Assembly (NCBI RefSeq): GCF_001641265.1 | Contig: NW_020167525.1 | Coordinates: 1,156,501-1,220,500 of the forward strand | Direction: 5' to 3' | Source: Pseudogymnoascus destructans | Lineage: Eukaryota; Ascomycota; Leotiomycetes; Thelebolales; Thelebolaceae | Length of the DNA stretch: 64,000 nucleotides | In this document: piece by piece, positions 45,101 to 55,437 of the stretch | How the letters are laid out: the number at the start of each line of letters is the position of its first letter | Position numbering within the stretch: the stretch's first letter is position 1 | The notes under the pieces: model-generated | What the model was told of the DNA's origin: nothing | Seen by the model: only the letters and a program-made list of their open reading frames with translations | The model's database searches: none | Made by a program: the position numbers and the translations under genes

Positions 45101-48100
45101 GTGCTTTGTCGGTATAGTGGCGAAAAGGCATTTGGTAAAGGGGCTTCTAGTTGTATCTTGTGATCGTATATGCGATGCGGGGGAAGCTGATCAGATTCCG
45201 ACTTCGAGAAGACATCGGAATAGTTGCGGTGCATATGCGGAAGCTTGTCCCGAATGAGGCGGAGCGTTTCCTCGTCCTCGGCCGCTTCCCTCTCTCGGAT
45301 GATCTGGTCGATCTCGTAGATGCTTGTCGTAAAGAACTCGGAGTCGCTTCGCATCATCTCATAGTGGAAAGCGTTTGCGCCAATCTCGCAAATTTGGACC
45401 GGCGTGAAGCTGCGTACCAGGGTCTGGCGTCGGGAAAGAGAGAAGACTCCGCTCCTCCCATGATTCTTTCTCTCATATGCGGATGGTCCGTTTCTTGGAG
45501 GTTTCGCCTCCACTTGCCCTAAGGGTCNGCTGCTTGGCTCAGGCGCTGCTTGACCGGGCAGCGGGTTATTCGGAGCCTTGATGAGTACGTCTGGAGAGAA
45601 GACATCGTGTATTTGGGAACCCTTCGGTAGGTCTAGTCGGAAGGCGTGTCCGATTTGTTCCAGTACCGTATAGGGTCCGACCCATTGTTGCCCCAGCTTA
45701 CGGCTAGGGCGGTGATTTTTCAGATTCTTGGTCGATAGGTAAACCTTGTCTCCTACGTCCCAGTCAATGGCTCGTCGGCGTCGATTCGCGTATTTAGACA
45801 TATCCTCTTGTGCTTTGGCCATGTTCTCCTTTGCGTAAATCCATGCGGAGTGCATGCGGTTTGCTACTGCTTTGGCTTCCTTCTGGTTCATGACTTCCCT
45901 AGGGGTCGTGGCTTTCGGGGTTTCCCAGTCCCAACTGGTGCGCGGATCAGTTCCGTACTTGAGTCGGTAGGGGTCATTCCGATCGAGGCATGGGGAAGGG
46001 TCATTTGCACCCGATCCATGATGGGAATGAGCTCGCTCCAGTTATCCTGGTAATGTGATACGAAGGGCCTCAGTCTCTGATCGATATACCTATTCATGAT
46101 TTCTGTCTGCCCGTCGGTCTGCTTGTGATAGGCTGTCGACAGCTTAATCTTGACCCCTATGATTCGGCAGAACTCTCGCCAGAAAGCTGATATGAATTGG
46201 GTCCGCGATCACTAATGATCGACTCTGGGGTGTGTCCGAATCGATATATCCATTCGATGAATAGCTGCGCCATTTGGCGGGCATCGGTGGTCTTATGACA
46301 CGGTATGGACACCGAACCCTTACCGAGTCGGTCCATGAACACAAGGATGCTGTCGAATCCGTGTTTATCCTTTGGGAATTCCTTAAAGTCCATCGTTAGG
46401 TGTTGCATGGGGTATTCGGGTACCGGTAGGGGGTGTAAGAAGCCTTGCTGCTTCGTCACGCTAGTGTGAGAAAGTCGGCACGTCACGCAGTTGCGCACAT
46501 ATCGGAGGCAATCCGCTTCCATTCCGACCCAATGATACTTCGGGGCGAGTAACTGATAAGTTTTCCTGCCACTAGGGTGGGCTACTGATACTTGATCGTG
46601 TGCTTCCCGTATGAGTTTCGTACATAACTCGGTGTGCCGGTTTACGCACAGTCGACCTTTGTATAGCAAGAGTTGGTCCTTCATTATAAACCCGTTAGGT
46701 AGGGGGTCTTTCACGCGAGTGTCGGTAAACGACCTCCTATTATCCGCGCAGAGCGCTTCTATCAGGTCAAAGGGGACCTGGGTGTTCGGGGCGTCCATCG
46801 CATTGATCGAGGCCACGTACGTTTGTGCTAATTCGGCACTGATTCGGGAGTGTAGTCGGGCTGGGCCTAACAGCACCCTCGCACGGCTGTCGAGTTTGAC
46901 CTTCTGTTGCGTAATCAGGTCTTGCTCTCTTCGGCTCAGTATATCTGCCTTCTGATTGTTCTTGCCAGCAGTATACGCAATAGAGAAATTGAAGTCGGAG
47001 AGTAGCTCCATCCACCGAACCTGCTTCGCCGTGAGAACCTTCGTCGACATGAAGTATTCCAGCGATCGGTGATCTGTATAGACGTCGATTCGGTGGCGTA
47101 CCGATGCTAATTCTGGCCTCCATTTTGCGAACGCTTTGACGATGGCGAACAGTTCCTTGTCGTGGATCTCCCAATTGATCTCATGCCCAGATAGGACGTG
47201 ACTGTAGAAGCTTACAGGATACCATCGCTTGTTGGGGTGTTCCTGAGAAAGGACACCGGCTACGACTCCATCAGAAGAGTCTGTTTCCAGCTTCGTAGGC
47301 AATTCGGGGTTGAAGTGGTGGAGCGCCTGCACGGCTAAAAGCTGTCGGCGCATTTCTTCAAAAGCGTTCTCACATTCGTCAGTCCACAGGAACGGTTCTG
47401 AGGGGCTGGTGATAGTGGTGAGAGGCTTGGCTATTTTCCCGAAATTTCTGATAAATTGGCGGTAGAAGCCGCAGAATCCAAGGTAAGACTTCACGCCTGT
47501 GACAGTTGTTGGCCGGATCCAATTCCGGAGGGGTTCGATCTTCTCGGGATCCGCTTCGACACTGGTAGTAGTCAGGATATAGCCTAAATACTTTGTCCGG
47601 GTTACGTTGAACTCGCATTTCTTAATGTCGGCTTGTAGTCCTGCTTCTCGAAGCCGTTGGAGGACCTTATGTACGTGGTCCATGTGTTCCGCGGGTCCTC
47701 GGAGTAGATTAGGATGTCGTCTAGGTAGGCAGTACAGAAGTCGTCCAAGTATTGCATAAGAACGTCGTTCATATACCTCTGATAGGTTGCGGGGCCGTTC
47801 GTTAGGCCAAACGGCAGCACTTTGCATTTGTAGGATCCATACCGAGTCCGGAAGGTCGTGTACTCCTCGGAGTTGGGGTCCATTCGTATACGATGGAAGG
47901 CTTGCCTAATGTCTAGCTTCGTGAAGATTTTTGCTTTCGACACCCGTCCTAGTAGTTCGTCGATACGCGGGATAGGGTAGGGGTCGTTACGGGTAAGTCC
48001 GTTCAACTTCCGGTAGTCGATACAAAATCTCAGTTTGCCATCTGCCTTCTTCACGAACAGTATAGGGGAGGCAAACGGGCTATTGCTATTGACTATAAAG

Positions 48101-49371
48101 CCCTTCTCGAGGTTCTCTAATAGGTATTGCTTAGTCGCCTTAAGCTCTTCGGTGCTTTGTCGGTATAGTGGCGAAAAGGCATTTGGTAAAGGGGCTTCTA
48201 GTTGTATCTTGTGATCGTATATGCGATGCGGGGAAAGCTGATCAGATTCCGACTTCGAGAAGACATCGGAATAGTTGCGGTGCATATGCGGAAGCTTGTC
48301 CCGAATGAGGCGGAGCGTTTCCTCGTCCTCGGCCGCTTCCCTCTCTCGGATGATCTGGTCGATCTCGTAGATGCTTGTCGTAAAGAACTCGGAGTCGCTT
48401 CGCATCATCTCATAGTGGAAAGCGTTTGCGCCAATCTCGCAAATTTGGACCGGCGTGAAGCTGCATACCAGGGTCTGGCGTCGGGAAAGAGAGAAGACTC
48501 CGCTCCTCCCATGATTCTTTCTCTCATATGCGGATGGTCCGTTTCTTGGAGGTTTCGCCTCCACTTGCCCTAAGGGTCCGTCTTTATAGGTTTCCATGGG
48601 CGAGGCTCGTGTCCTTGGGGTTTTGGGGTGCGGGTGGGTCGTTCCCTCGTCTCGCACCGGGCTCGGTGGGGTGATCATAATAGCGTCACGATGGGCCGTT
48701 ATCACTTTCATTGGTATCGAGCGTCCGCCCTCACGTCGTCTGTCGTCATGGTCGATGGCATCGTCCCGCCGGTTCGCATCCGATTGATGGGCGGGGTGAC
48801 GTATAGACAGTTCACGTGAGTGGTAGGGCAAGGTGATCTCTTTGCTCCAGCTAGGAGTAGGCGGGTACTCCTTTGGCCATACTAGCAGGCTCTTTGCAGA
48901 GTCGAGTAGGATTCGGAAGCGGCTAAAAAGCTTCTTCCCAATTATCACATCTTGCGCTCCGAGATCTAGGAGCACAAAGGGGCAGTTATATATTCGGCGT
49001 CCTTCGACTGTCAAGTGTAACCGAATATACTCCGATACGTAGCTTTGGATATTTCGCTGAAATCCACGTATGGGTACAGAGTAGGGCAGTTTCCGTATGG
49101 GGCTCTGAAGCGCTTTCGACAACCGTTGCGCGAAAAGCTTATTAATGACGAGGTAGCCATTTGCTCCTGTGTCTGCGAGTGACTTCGTTTGCACCCCGAG
49201 TCCGTTCATACTCAGGGTTGTATCAACGAGAAATTGGGAGCCTCCCAAGAGCTCTCGTAAATCCAGTCCTTGCAGATCACATTTGCGTAGACCTAGGAAG
49301 GAGCCTTTCCCTAGGCCTCGTCGTTTTCCTCCAGGGACGCATCCGACTGGTGGGCGACTGCTTCCTCCCAC
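42153..49371 (-). CDS. pol: gypsy pol (PR-RT-RNaseH-IN-chromodomain), disrupted
   Basis: No ATG begins the frame; it overlaps the end of gag by ~60 nt in another frame, so translation probably relies on frameshifting. Protease has ADTGANGYLV; RT has the FCIDYRKLNG and TAYLDDILIYS motifs; RNase H has LETDSSDGV and TDHRSLEYF. Integrase follows, with the HPSGRKTYQLL...C..C zinc region, DRGPQF and the TDGQTE core, and the polyprotein ends in a chromodomain (WEVEKILAVRIRRKQLQYQVSWVGY). Breaks are single-base losses in G or A/T runs (near 47692, 46198, 45970, 44287, 44375) that differ between the two 3.05-kb copies; where one copy is short the other is whole. Confidence 0.85.
42477..45527. repeat. 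First copy of a 3.05-kb tandem duplication
   Basis: Runs from GCTGCTTGGCTCAGG to CCCTAAGGGTC and ends at the N at 45528. Almost identical to 45529-48578, differing by a few substitutions and homopolymer indels. Confidence 0.9.
45529..48578. repeat. Second copy of the 3.05-kb tandem duplication
   Basis: Begins directly after the N with the same bases as 42477 and continues into the unique 5' part of pol. A single undetermined base at the join suggests two contigs of the same locus placed end to end. Confidence 0.9.
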
Positions 49372-50573
49372 TGCTCTTCGTCCTCAGGGGCTTCGCGGTC
49401 AATCTCCTTGACGGTGGGGTTGAGCGGGCATTTGTCTTGGAAATGGCCCGGCTTGCCGCACTTGAAACAGTTCCCGGACGTAGCCGGCACGGCGGTCCGC
49501 ACGCGGCCTGTAATGTCCGGCTTGGGGGCCGTGGGCGTAAAAGGAGTCCTCTGGAAGGAGACCAGAGGGCTTCTTGTAGGCCTCGGCGGTTGGGTTCTTC
49601 CGGGCTCAGCGGGTGTGAACCTAGATGAGCTCAGACGAGCGGGTCCTCGGGAGCTCGACTCGCCGCTCTTGGACGGGAAGCTTAGCTCGTTGTTCCGGCG
49701 TCGCTCCTGATTGAAGGCGGTGAGTTCTCGGACCATAGTGTGGTAGTCTCCCTTCCATTGACTTTTGATAACCGCTACGCGGCTACGGAATTGAGGGGTC
49801 AACTTGTTCCACATGTACCGAAACCATTCCGACTCTGTGACCTGTCCCGTAATAGCTGCACTTTGGAAGCGAGCTTTGAACTCTGAGAAAGTCTCGTTGG
49901 TATGTCCTTTCTCTCCCATTTGGAGGTCGTCGAAGAGGTTCCGGGCCTGTTCCGTTTCGTTGCCAGTGAGGTAATATGAACCCAACAGGTCCATCATCTC
50001 TTCGGCACTCCGAAACCCATGTGTCGCGGATAGGTATTGGGGTTCGAGGTATTTCTTTGCCAGGCCAGTCGTAGTCCCCCATATCAACGCTCTTCTCGAG
50101 ACGTCGGTAGGGTAGTGATCCTCATTGACTACGAGGCGGTCCCGAATGGACGCGCTCCATTGCATAAAGGTATGTTCTATCCCATCGCTGAGCGGCGTAA
50201 TCTTCTCAGAGATGGTGGATTTCTTGTAGCGATTCGGAGGGTCTTCGGAATACATCCTCGGAATCGATGGAGAACGAGTGTTTCGAAGAGGCGGCAACTG
50301 AACTGTCTCGGGGGTGTTTCGCATAGGGGAAGTTCGTCGCTCCTCAACTTCGACGGTGTCCACCTGTGGCGTGGACGGTATTCTGGTCTGGGTTGCCGCT
50401 AGGTTGGCTATCATTTCCTTGATCTCTTGCATCTGGATCTCGAGGTTTGCCATTCGATCCGGTATGTCATCGGTGGGTGCAGCGGTCGTAGCTGCAGCGG
50501 TGGTTTGTCTCGTTGACATTCGTGACGGTTGACCATCATTGTCTTGGGGGATGTTTGAGGTCATTTTCCTCAT
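49311..50573 (-). CDS. gag: gypsy Gag with CCHC knuckle
   Basis: 420 aa from the ATG at 50573 (MRKMTSNIPQD). A predicted coiled coil (MANLEIQMQEIKEMIANLAA) is followed by a retrotransposon Gag domain (EQARNLFDDLQMGEKG ... FSEFKARFQSAA, WNKLTPQFRSRV). A basic, Ser/Arg/Pro-rich linker and a single zinc knuckle CFKCGKPGHFQDKC near the C-terminus complete it. Intact. It overlaps the start of the pol frame. Confidence 0.9.
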   Translation of the reverse strand: MRKMTSNIPQDNDGQPSRMSTRQTTAAATTAAPTDDIPDRMANLEIQMQEIKEMIANLAATQTRIPSTPQVDTVEVEERRTSPMRNTPETVQLPPLRNTRSPSIPRMYSEDPPNRYKKSTISEKITPLSDGIEHTFMQWSASIRDRLVVNEDHYPTDVSRRALIWGTTTGLAKKYLEPQYLSATHGFRSAEEMMDLLGSYYLTGNETEQARNLFDDLQMGEKGHTNETFSEFKARFQSAAITGQVTESEWFRYMWNKLTPQFRSRVAVIKSQWKGDYHTMVRELTAFNQERRRNNELSFPSKSGESSSRGPARLSSSRFTPAEPGRTQPPRPTRSPLVSFQRTPFTPTAPKPDITGRVRTAVPATSGNCFKCGKPGHFQDKCPLNPTVKEIDREAPEDEEQWEEAVAHQSDASLEENDEA

Positions 50574-50914
50574 ATTGGTTCGGGAGTGTATCGGTGTCGA
50601 TACGAAAGAGTTTGACTTCCGGTAGCTCGTAGCTATCAACACTCTTGTTCACAATTGCCTCTGTGCTTGAGGGGGTTCTTAAGGATCTCGTATCCTATTC
50701 GGCGCCAACGCGTCGGCGACTTTACCAGCTTGCTCTGCAGGATCAAACCCTGATCCACTGGTTGTCCGTGAGTTCTCTGGGGTCACGGCTATTTGAAGTC
50801 GTCAGGTCTCTACTTCGAAATGTCACTGAGTCGCGGTCGGTGGTGTTTCGACAGTTCTCCTGAGTCGTTCCGTTGTGGGATATTATTTAAGTACGGCCGT
50901 CCCCGGCAGGCGTG

Positions 50915-50927
50915 ATCTTTTTTGTAT
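50915..50927 (-). promoter_or_regulatory. Candidate self-priming primer-binding site
   Basis: Two bases inside the 5' LTR the sense strand reads ATACAAAAAAGAT. This is perfectly complementary over 13 nt to ATCTTTTTTGTAT within the LTR (51025-51037). No tRNA-type TGG start is present. The geometry matches Tf1-type self-priming, in which the mRNA 5' end folds back on the primer site. Confidence 0.6.
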
Positions 50928-50929
50928 AA

Positions 50930-51230
50930 TGTAAGGACACAGGGAATACGGCTCTCCGTAGGTGCATATGGGAGTGCGAGTCGGAGGTGATGCTGTATTC
51001 TATCCTATAGGTCTACTACGAAGGATACAAAAAAGATGAAGGTGTCACCCTGTATGGCTGTTCCCTTAAAATACCCGAAACCGCTCCGACTCAGCTAGCT
51101 CCCTGTTTGCCTAAGGCTTCCTTACGTTATGTGCCTAAGGCTGTCAGTCGCGACTGACCCGTAACGGCCCCGAGTCTCGATGGCGCCACGTGACGGCCGT
51201 AACTACCCCGAGTAAGGAGGCATCCTTACA
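50930..51230 (-). repeat. 5' LTR of the gypsy element, with TATA-like box
   Basis: On the sense strand TATTTTAA (51073-51066) lies 36 nt upstream of the ATCTTTTTTGTAT block, so transcription would start at or just before that block. The block is conserved in the divergent solo LTR at 32807-33075. Confidence 0.85.
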
Positions 51231-53259
51231 GTCTCCCAATTTCGTATTGAAAAGTCAAGCTTGCAAACCTTTTTGTTAAAGTGTGAGAGCTTCACACTAG
51301 GATTTAAGATACTAGCAAATGCGAAGATAGATCCAGTATTTGTGTATAGCTTGTTATAATACTTCCTAATCTTCTTCTCTGCAGCATCGATTGCTAAAGT
51401 CATCTTTGCTGCCCATGGATATGTCTTATGCCGTAGCCGGTGCCGAGTTCCTTCAAGCGTTGATAAGAGTTTTTGATATACTCCAAGTGTATAGCAGACA
51501 GTAGGTCCGGCTGACGATCCAATGTTTGTTGTAAAGAAGTTGAATGGCCTTGTAAGATCAATGATGTATTCGATGTGCTTCCATTCTAGCTCGCTAAGTC
51601 TGAACATGTGAGCACCATGATCGCCTCGAGTATATTGATTGATTGTTGACTTGAGTTGCTGTGCTTGCAGAAGCATATGGCATGTCGAATCCCATCGAGT
51701 TGATACATCTTGAATAAGTCGAAGAAGCCTCTGAGATGATTGACCCCGGTTCATGTTTGCCTTTTGCAAAGTCATAAACCTGTTCCTTCGAGTTTGACTT
51801 GAATTAACAAAGATAGTGAGCTTCCGGAGCTATGAGATATTAGAAAAGACTACCAGAAGTTTACCAGAACTAACAAGAGAATATATACCTTTCCAAGTGT
51901 AAATCCAATACCCTTGTCCTTCTGCAACTTTGCAAGGCCCTCCATCTGATTCTCTTCTTCCCAGTTCATTAAGATCTCTTGATTTGTTGGCGTAATCCGG
52001 ATTCGACCAAGGAGAGCACTAAGGACAAGTTGAATAACGTGAGCTAGGCAGGGTATGTGTTGTACTTTTCCTCCAATGAAATGCTCGTTGTCTGCAATAC
52101 TATCAAGCATTATTTCCACATCTCTCATCATTGAAGTGTTGTTTGACGCATTATCAGTCGTAATGGATATAATTCGTCCTTCTAAATGCTGCCTTGTGAT
52201 AACTTTTTCAAGTATTCCACATAACTCAGCACCAGTATGCTCTGTATATATAGGTTCAAACCCAATCAAGACCTCTTGCATTTTTCAATGACGGTCGATA
52301 AATGATGCAATAACACCCATAAATGAAAGTCGAGTAACACTTGACCAACAGTCGAGCGATAATGCAATCTTTGAACCAGGAACAACATCTTGTAGCATCT
52401 CTTCTTCGATTTGTGTGAGCTTTGTTGTTAAGAGGTTTCGAATAGTTGTTGCTGAGGGTAGTGGATAGTGAGGATTCTGTAAGATAGCAAGCCTTTTCCA
52501 TTCAGGATCCTCGACTGAGCGGAACGAGCTATGAGTTGAGATAACTGTGTATAGAACTTGTTCGTAAAATGCCTCTTGTGTGAGAATATGATCCTATTAT
52601 AGATATTAGCCTATATAATTCTGGTAATAATCTGGTAATCCTTACCTGTTGAGGTCGCATCTGATTGATTCGCATTTGATAGAGACTATCCTTACCCATC
52701 CGTGACTTCTTTTTGCAAATGTCTGATGCAAGATGTGTTGCCATAGACTTTGGGCCAGCAGACTTGATTGCAGGATGCGTAAGGGCCTTCGAACAATAGG
52801 TACAAATGACACATGGTTCTCCAGAAAGCCGGTCTGCTCCTTGGTGATAAATTCTCCAGTATTGAGAACTCCGGTTGGTTGAATCCCATGCAATCTTCGT
52901 AAGGAGTTTTGTAGTATGATCTGAGTGTTGTTCATACCATCGTGATAGCTTCCACCACTCAATGAATACATCGTGTGTATCCTTAGTCCATTTGATGAAT
53001 TGGTTTAATTTGCCAGTATATTCGAGGCCCGCAGGGATTTGATTTAATGAAGGTAGTCGTTGAGAAGAGGGAAGAGAGTCTGAGAATATATTAGAAATAG
53101 GATTGTCAGAGTCAAACAACTCTGAATATTGCGATGACATTTGGCAAGTAGCAAATTGTTTGATTATCAGAAGATTACCAGAAGTCTGGCTACGATGAAA
53201 TACTTAAATCTCTATAGCCCCTATTCGCGTCGGAAAATCAAATACTCCATTTCTCTCCT

Positions 53260-54410
53260 CTACTCTAACTCCAGAAACAACATATCCTGTGCAGCTGATA
53301 CCTTAGCCCACTTTTCCTTATCAAATTTCTTAGAGTAGACAAGTAAGAACGCCTCTTTGAAGCTAGAACTATGAGTGGAGACTTGTAACCATCCGTTGTC
53401 GACAAGATTGTAAGACTTTGGGTACCACTGCGCAGGTCCTGGTAATTGGGCCCACTTTCCAAACTTCCAAGCTGTAAAGTTTGTCCAAACTGCCTGCTCG
53501 TACAAACAGAAATATTTATGTGGTGGGATAACGTTGTGAAAAGTGCTATAATAAACAATTAGTATCTCTAGAAGATTGCTAGAATGATCAGAGACGTACC
53601 CTTCTTCTACATCAATCCATGGCATATATTCAAAGAGATGCTCAGGCTTCTTTCTCAGCTTTCCAGCCTTTCTCGTATATGAGCGGATACAGCTATCCCA
53701 GAAATGTTGCCACTTGCGGAAATTGGACTCTTCATGGGCCTATCAACCGTTAGTATTACCAGAAGATTACCAGAAGATTACCAGACTATGAGGTACCAAC
53801 ATCAATGCGTGCTTGAGTTAAGAGAGCCTGGATGCTAGCGATCTCTTCATCAGAAAGCTCATCTGGTAGAACAGCCTCGTCATTTAAAATATCGTCGCGC
53901 CATAACATAAGCTCCAACTCTAAATCGTCTTCAACCTCAGTATCCTCCCATTCGCTGTTATGATCGTCATCGATTGGGATACTGGTGATACCCTCAAATG
54001 CAGCAAGCTCAGACAGAAGTTGTGGCGGAGTAGATGGTGGGGCTTGTGGAGAAGAAGAAGGGGCGCTAGTATTCTTGACTTTCTGATTCGCAATGCAAGA
54101 TGCATGGGTGCCCTTTTCAGTCCTGTTTATAGTTAGATTAAGGCTACCAGAGATTACCAGAAGAAACTTACCGAACACGAATACGCTCAACCTTCAATTC
54201 ATTCTGTAGACGTGTCTTGTCTTCAGCAGAGGCAGCGATATACTTTGCAGACTTGTATAACTTCTTTAAGTAGTAGCTCAGATCGCCATGGTCAGCCTTG
54301 AGTGCTAAATGAACAGCCTTCTCATCTTCAGTAAGGTTGGAGACGCGGTTGCGAGCTTTGATAGTATTCAAATTAGTGGAGAGTTCTTCAGGTGCCTTGC
54401 GTTTCGCCAT
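53260..54410 (-). CDS. hAT-borne accessory protein of unknown function, four exons
   Basis: 328 aa from ATG 54410 (MAKRKAPEELS). Introns 54123-54171, 53740-53800 and 53546-53599 give an uninterrupted frame. The N-terminus is basic and helical (HGDLSYYLKKLYKSAKYI, then a charged coiled-coil-like stretch). The middle is Ser/Pro-rich and then acidic. The C-terminal ~140 residues are Trp/aromatic-rich (SNFRKWQHFWDSCIRSYTRK, EYMPWIDVEEG, WTNFTAWKFGKWAQLPGPAQW). I recognise no domain. It lies head-on to the transposase 5' side within the hAT borders, and its introns carry the same short motif as the transposase introns. It is intact, unlike the transposase. Confidence 0.75.
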
Positions 54411-54732
54411 GCTAAACACGTGATTAGCAGAAGATCATCAGAAGTTCTGACTGTAGAATCAAGATAATAAACTTACTTGAGGTCCTAGTGAAGAGGTAAA
54501 GCGCAAAAGAGAAGAAGAATGTGTAGATCGGAACGTAACCAAGGAAGGTGGTTGGTTGTAAGGTTGTTGTTTTTTTAAAGTTGCAAACAATTATATTCGT
54601 CAAGGAATATTCACCTGCAAATAATTACTGTTCTAAACAACACTACAACGCGTACCTTCAAATAAAACACATACCTTTCAACCTCTACCTCTTTCTTTAC
54701 TCTTTCTACAACATCCTTGCTACAAACTCACT

Positions 54733-54801
54733 GTAAGTACATATATCTTTTGATCTACTTCTTTGTCTTGTGTATACTTCACTAACTCATCTTAATGTTA
54801 G
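54733..54801 (+). other. Probable 5'-UTR intron of the H3-like gene
   Basis: GTAAGT at 54733, a CTAAC-like branch site near 54782 and TTAG at 54801, three bases before the ATG. A leader intron ending at the start codon would support a genuinely transcribed gene. Confidence 0.5.
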
Positions 54802-54804
54802 CAA

Positions 54805-55437
54805 ATGGCTCGTATTAAGCAAACTGCTAGGAGATCAACTGGCGGCACAGCACCAAGGATGCCACTTGGATTACAGGCTGGCTCTAGGCTTGGTGGAAAG
54901 GGAAAGGGAAAGGAAAAGGCTGTGCGCACAGCAAGAAAAGCTCCAGTTCGCTCATCTCAAGCTTGCAACAATCATGCTCAGAAGGCCATGCGCCGTGCAA
55001 AGTCTGGTAAGAGGATTACCAGAGGATTACCAGAACTCTCTAATAAACATATAGGCACCAAGGCTCTCCGCGATATCAGAAGACAGCAACTTGATACTCG
55101 CCTGATTATTCCAAAGCTCTCATTCCAGCGTCTTGTTAGGGAAATCGCACAAGACTTCAAGTCCAATCTTCGCTTCCAGCAATCTGCTATCCTAGCTCTC
55201 CAGGAAGCTGCCGAATGCTTCCTCATTCGAGAATTTGAGAGTATGATACTTGAACATAGTGACAGGGACATACTAACAGTTATAGTGACAAATCTCCTTG
55301 CTATTCATGCGAAGAGAGTGACAATTCAGGCAAAGGATATGGTATTGGTTCGGCGTTTGCGGGATATGATGTTTAATCATGGAGCTGTAGGCTTAATCGA
55401 TGGAAATGTCTCTCACCCAGGAATGAAGGTTAGATAA
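54805..55437 (+). CDS. Histone H3-like protein encoded inside a hAT transposon
   Basis: 179 aa after removing introns 55007-55054 and 55241-55285; the splice restores EFEMTNLLAIHAKRVTIQAKD, matching H3 helix 2 and loop 2. The N-terminus is ARIKQTARRSTGGTAPRM: K4 is kept, but T3 is I, K9 is R, K14 is T and K18 is M. A Gly/Lys-rich insertion lengthens the tail by ~24 residues. A TARKAP block resembles the K27 region with Ser28 missing. The histone fold is well preserved (KLSFQRLVREIAQDFKSNLRFQ). Loop 1 has no CENP-A-type insertion, so I call it H3-like rather than CenH3. About 24 extra residues follow the fold (DMMFNHGAVGLIDG and on). Function as a nucleosome component is inference. Confidence 0.88.
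   Translation: MARIKQTARRSTGGTAPRMPLGLQAGSRLGGKGKGKEKAVRTARKAPVRSSQACNNHAQKAMRRAKSGKRITRGLPELSNKHIGTKALRDIRRQQLDTRLIIPKLSFQRLVREIAQDFKSNLRFQQSAILALQEAAECFLIREFESMILEHSDRDILTVIVTNLLAIHAKRVTIQAKDMVLVRRLRDMMFNHGAVGLIDGNVSHPGMKVR

Larger units (their letters stand above)
40405..51230 (-). mobile_element. Ty3/gypsy chromovirus-type LTR retrotransposon
   Basis: 301-bp LTRs at 40405-40705 and 50930-51230, TG...CA, duplication GTCTC (40400-40404 and 51231-51235). Order on the sense strand: LTR, gag, pol (PR-RT-RNaseH-IN-chromodomain), an antisense accessory gene, polypurine tract, LTR. The internal 3.05-kb repeat (42477-45527 and 45529-48578) around a single N inflates its length; the true element is probably ~7.8 kb. 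The two LTRs appear identical by eye, so insertion into the hAT element is recent. Confidence 0.93.
39354..53140 (-). pseudogene. hAT transposase, split by gypsy insertion and two in-frame TGA codons
   Basis: ATG at 53140. Introns at 52594-52645, 51830-51888 and 40163-40208, with the gypsy element (40405-51230) inside the third exon. A BED-type zinc finger (CVICTYCSKALTHP...MATHL) is followed by the hAT core (SLDCWSSVTRLSFMGV, TTDNASNN, C.AHVIQL) and the dimerisation domain (SAMARDILCIPAAESGVERVFSAARD). A long acidic, Gln-rich tail follows. TGA at 52285-52287 and 40321-40323 each stand where Trp is expected. Removing gypsy and one GTCTC restores the frame. Confidence 0.88.

Noticed and set aside
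42153..45891. A second complete pol gene
   Set aside because: The pol sequence from 42477 to 48578 is a near-identical duplication around an N, best explained as one pol assembled twice.
54805..55437. Centromeric H3 (CENP-A/CenH3)
   Set aside because: Loop 1 has no insertion and the N-terminus follows canonical H3; the gene is inside a transposon with proven borders.
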